From positions 1 through 38,404 of IMG/VR virus record IMGVR_UViG_3300046542_000297: a DNA stretch of 38,404 nt. One strand, given 5' to 3'. Below, piece by piece: positions 38,024-38,404 of this stretch. Below the pieces are notes generated by a model, which searched no databases, had not been told where the DNA came from, and saw only the letters and a program-made list of their open reading frames with translations. A program made the position numbers and the translations under genes. The stretch is from a virus. How positions within the stretch are numbered: position 1 is the first letter of the stretch; each line of letters starts with the position of its first letter.

Positions 38024-38054
38024 CCGCTCTTTCCCCTGAAAAAGGTAATCCCCC

Positions 38055-38342
38055 ATGAATGCCATTGCTCTGGCAGTAGGCTTTATCGTGATCCTGCTCG
38101 ACGACCTTTGGGTCCGTGGCGAGCTGATCGACAAAGGCGAGGCCGTCCAGGTCGACCGCGCTGTGCGTAACGACTGGATCGGCTCGAAACTGGCTCGCGA
38201 TGCCACCGACGAGGAGGTCGAGGCGTATCGAGCTGCAGAGGCAGAGGCGGCGGCCGACGCAGCTGCAGAGGCCGCCGCTGACTCCGACGCTGACGGCGCC
38301 GCCGACGCAGCGGGCAAGGCCGGCAAACGGGCCGCCAAGTGA
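38055..38342 (+). CDS. Small head protein with Ala/Asp-rich tail
   Basis: A 95-residue protein. Residues 1-55 form a small domain (MNAIALAVGFIVILLDDLWVRGELIDKGEAVQVDRAVRNDWIGSKLARDAT); the first 16 are hydrophobic, but the whole looks like the beta-hairpin core of capsid-accessory or DNA-packaging (gpFI-like) proteins rather than a membrane anchor. The tail is almost only Ala, Glu, Asp and Lys. The gene crosses the assembly junction; the copy at 1-65 is its end. It lies between capsid and head-tail joining genes, so a head completion role is inferred. Confidence 0.7.
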   Translation: MNAIALAVGFIVILLDDLWVRGELIDKGEAVQVDRAVRNDWIGSKLARDATDEEVEAYRAAEAEAAADAAAEAAADSDADGAADAAGKAGKRAAK

Positions 38343-38404
38343 TCGGCGACGACGACTTTGCGGCCTTCTATGACCCTGACGAGTTCGGCGCGATTGTGCA
38401 ACTG
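38278..38404. repeat. Terminal direct repeat, copy 2 (assembly overlap)
   Basis: Identical to bases 1-127. Joining the two copies restores the small head gene and the downstream joining gene without a break, so the genome is circular in this assembly. Confidence 0.9.
38339..38404 (+). CDS. 5' end of head-tail joining gene (full copy at 62-442)
   Basis: The first 22 codons of the putative head-tail joining protein, duplicated by the terminal overlap. It starts with GTG inside the preceding stop codon. Confidence 0.8.
   Translation, partial: MIGDDDFAAFYDPDEFGAIVQL

Noticed and set aside
35915-38401. A minus-strand open frame of 828 codons across the capsid gene
   Set aside because: It is antisense to the portal and protease-capsid genes, whose family features are clear. 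Long antisense frames are expected in GC-rich DNA. The translation is rich in Arg, Gln and His and resembles no protein.
1-38404. tRNA genes, insertion sequences, toxin or antibiotic-resistance genes
   Set aside because: I looked for cloverleaf-like sequences, transposase motifs and resistance enzymes and saw none I could support by eye; a dedicated tRNA search was not possible.

Overview
The window is one complete temperate phage genome, closed into a circle by assembly. Bases 1-127 are repeated exactly at 38278-38404, so the non-redundant genome is 38,277 bp and the contig was cut inside the head-tail joining region. It is high in G+C. The gene content is that of a contractile-tailed (myovirus) phage-plasmid of a gammaproteobacterium. 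Pseudomonas or Halomonas-like hosts fit the base composition and the LexA-box type, but the sequence does not prove the host. There is no integrase. Instead there is a protelomerase next to a 74-bp perfect palindrome, a large RepA-type primase-helicase and a ParA/ParB pair. This is the toolkit of prophages kept as linear plasmids with hairpin ends (N15, phiKO2, PY54, and the contractile-tailed phiHAP-1, VHML and VP882).

Layout on the circle: lysis genes (29064-30345), two small conserved phage genes, a candidate cos region (31216-31490), terminase, head-tail connector, portal and a fused prohead protease/major capsid protein (31491-38342, continuing at 1-65). Then come head-tail and tail completion genes (62-1462), a P2-like baseplate and fibre block (1469-6071), sheath, tube, chaperone with a -1 frameshift, tape measure and gpU/X/D (6763-14123). 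All of these read on the plus strand. A minus-strand accessory block (14177-15681) and parBA (15744-16705) follow. The telomere region is at 17040-17398, with the cleavage centre between 17167 and 17168, so in the linear prophage parA lies near one end and the protelomerase gene near the other.

The control region runs from 17400 to 24302: protelomerase (+), a small minus-strand ORF behind a textbook LexA box, rep (-), a putative plus-strand small RNA, cI (-) and an operator cluster. The early plus-strand operon (24302-26621) has several unknown genes, a DksA/TraR-like zinc protein and a putative Q antiterminator. It is followed by an accessory block (TerB, a Ser-rich protein, small membrane and zinc proteins; 26651-28851). 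A promoter followed by tandem terminators (28874-29050) then precedes the lysis genes, as expected for Q-controlled late transcription.

The most interesting reading is of the lysis-lysogeny switch. The CI repressor has a lambda-like C-terminal domain, but the catalytic serine position is glycine and the Ala-Gly cleavage site is Ala-Ala, so it should not self-cleave after DNA damage. Yet a LexA box sits just upstream of a small unknown gene lying between tel and rep. I propose that this small SOS-controlled protein is the induction trigger (an antirepressor), analogous in logic to Qtip of VP882. A second unusual feature is a set of five dispersed AAAGGTACAAA/GTGAAAAAG-type repeats at the par, rep, late and terminase control regions, which may be scattered centromere sites like those of N15.
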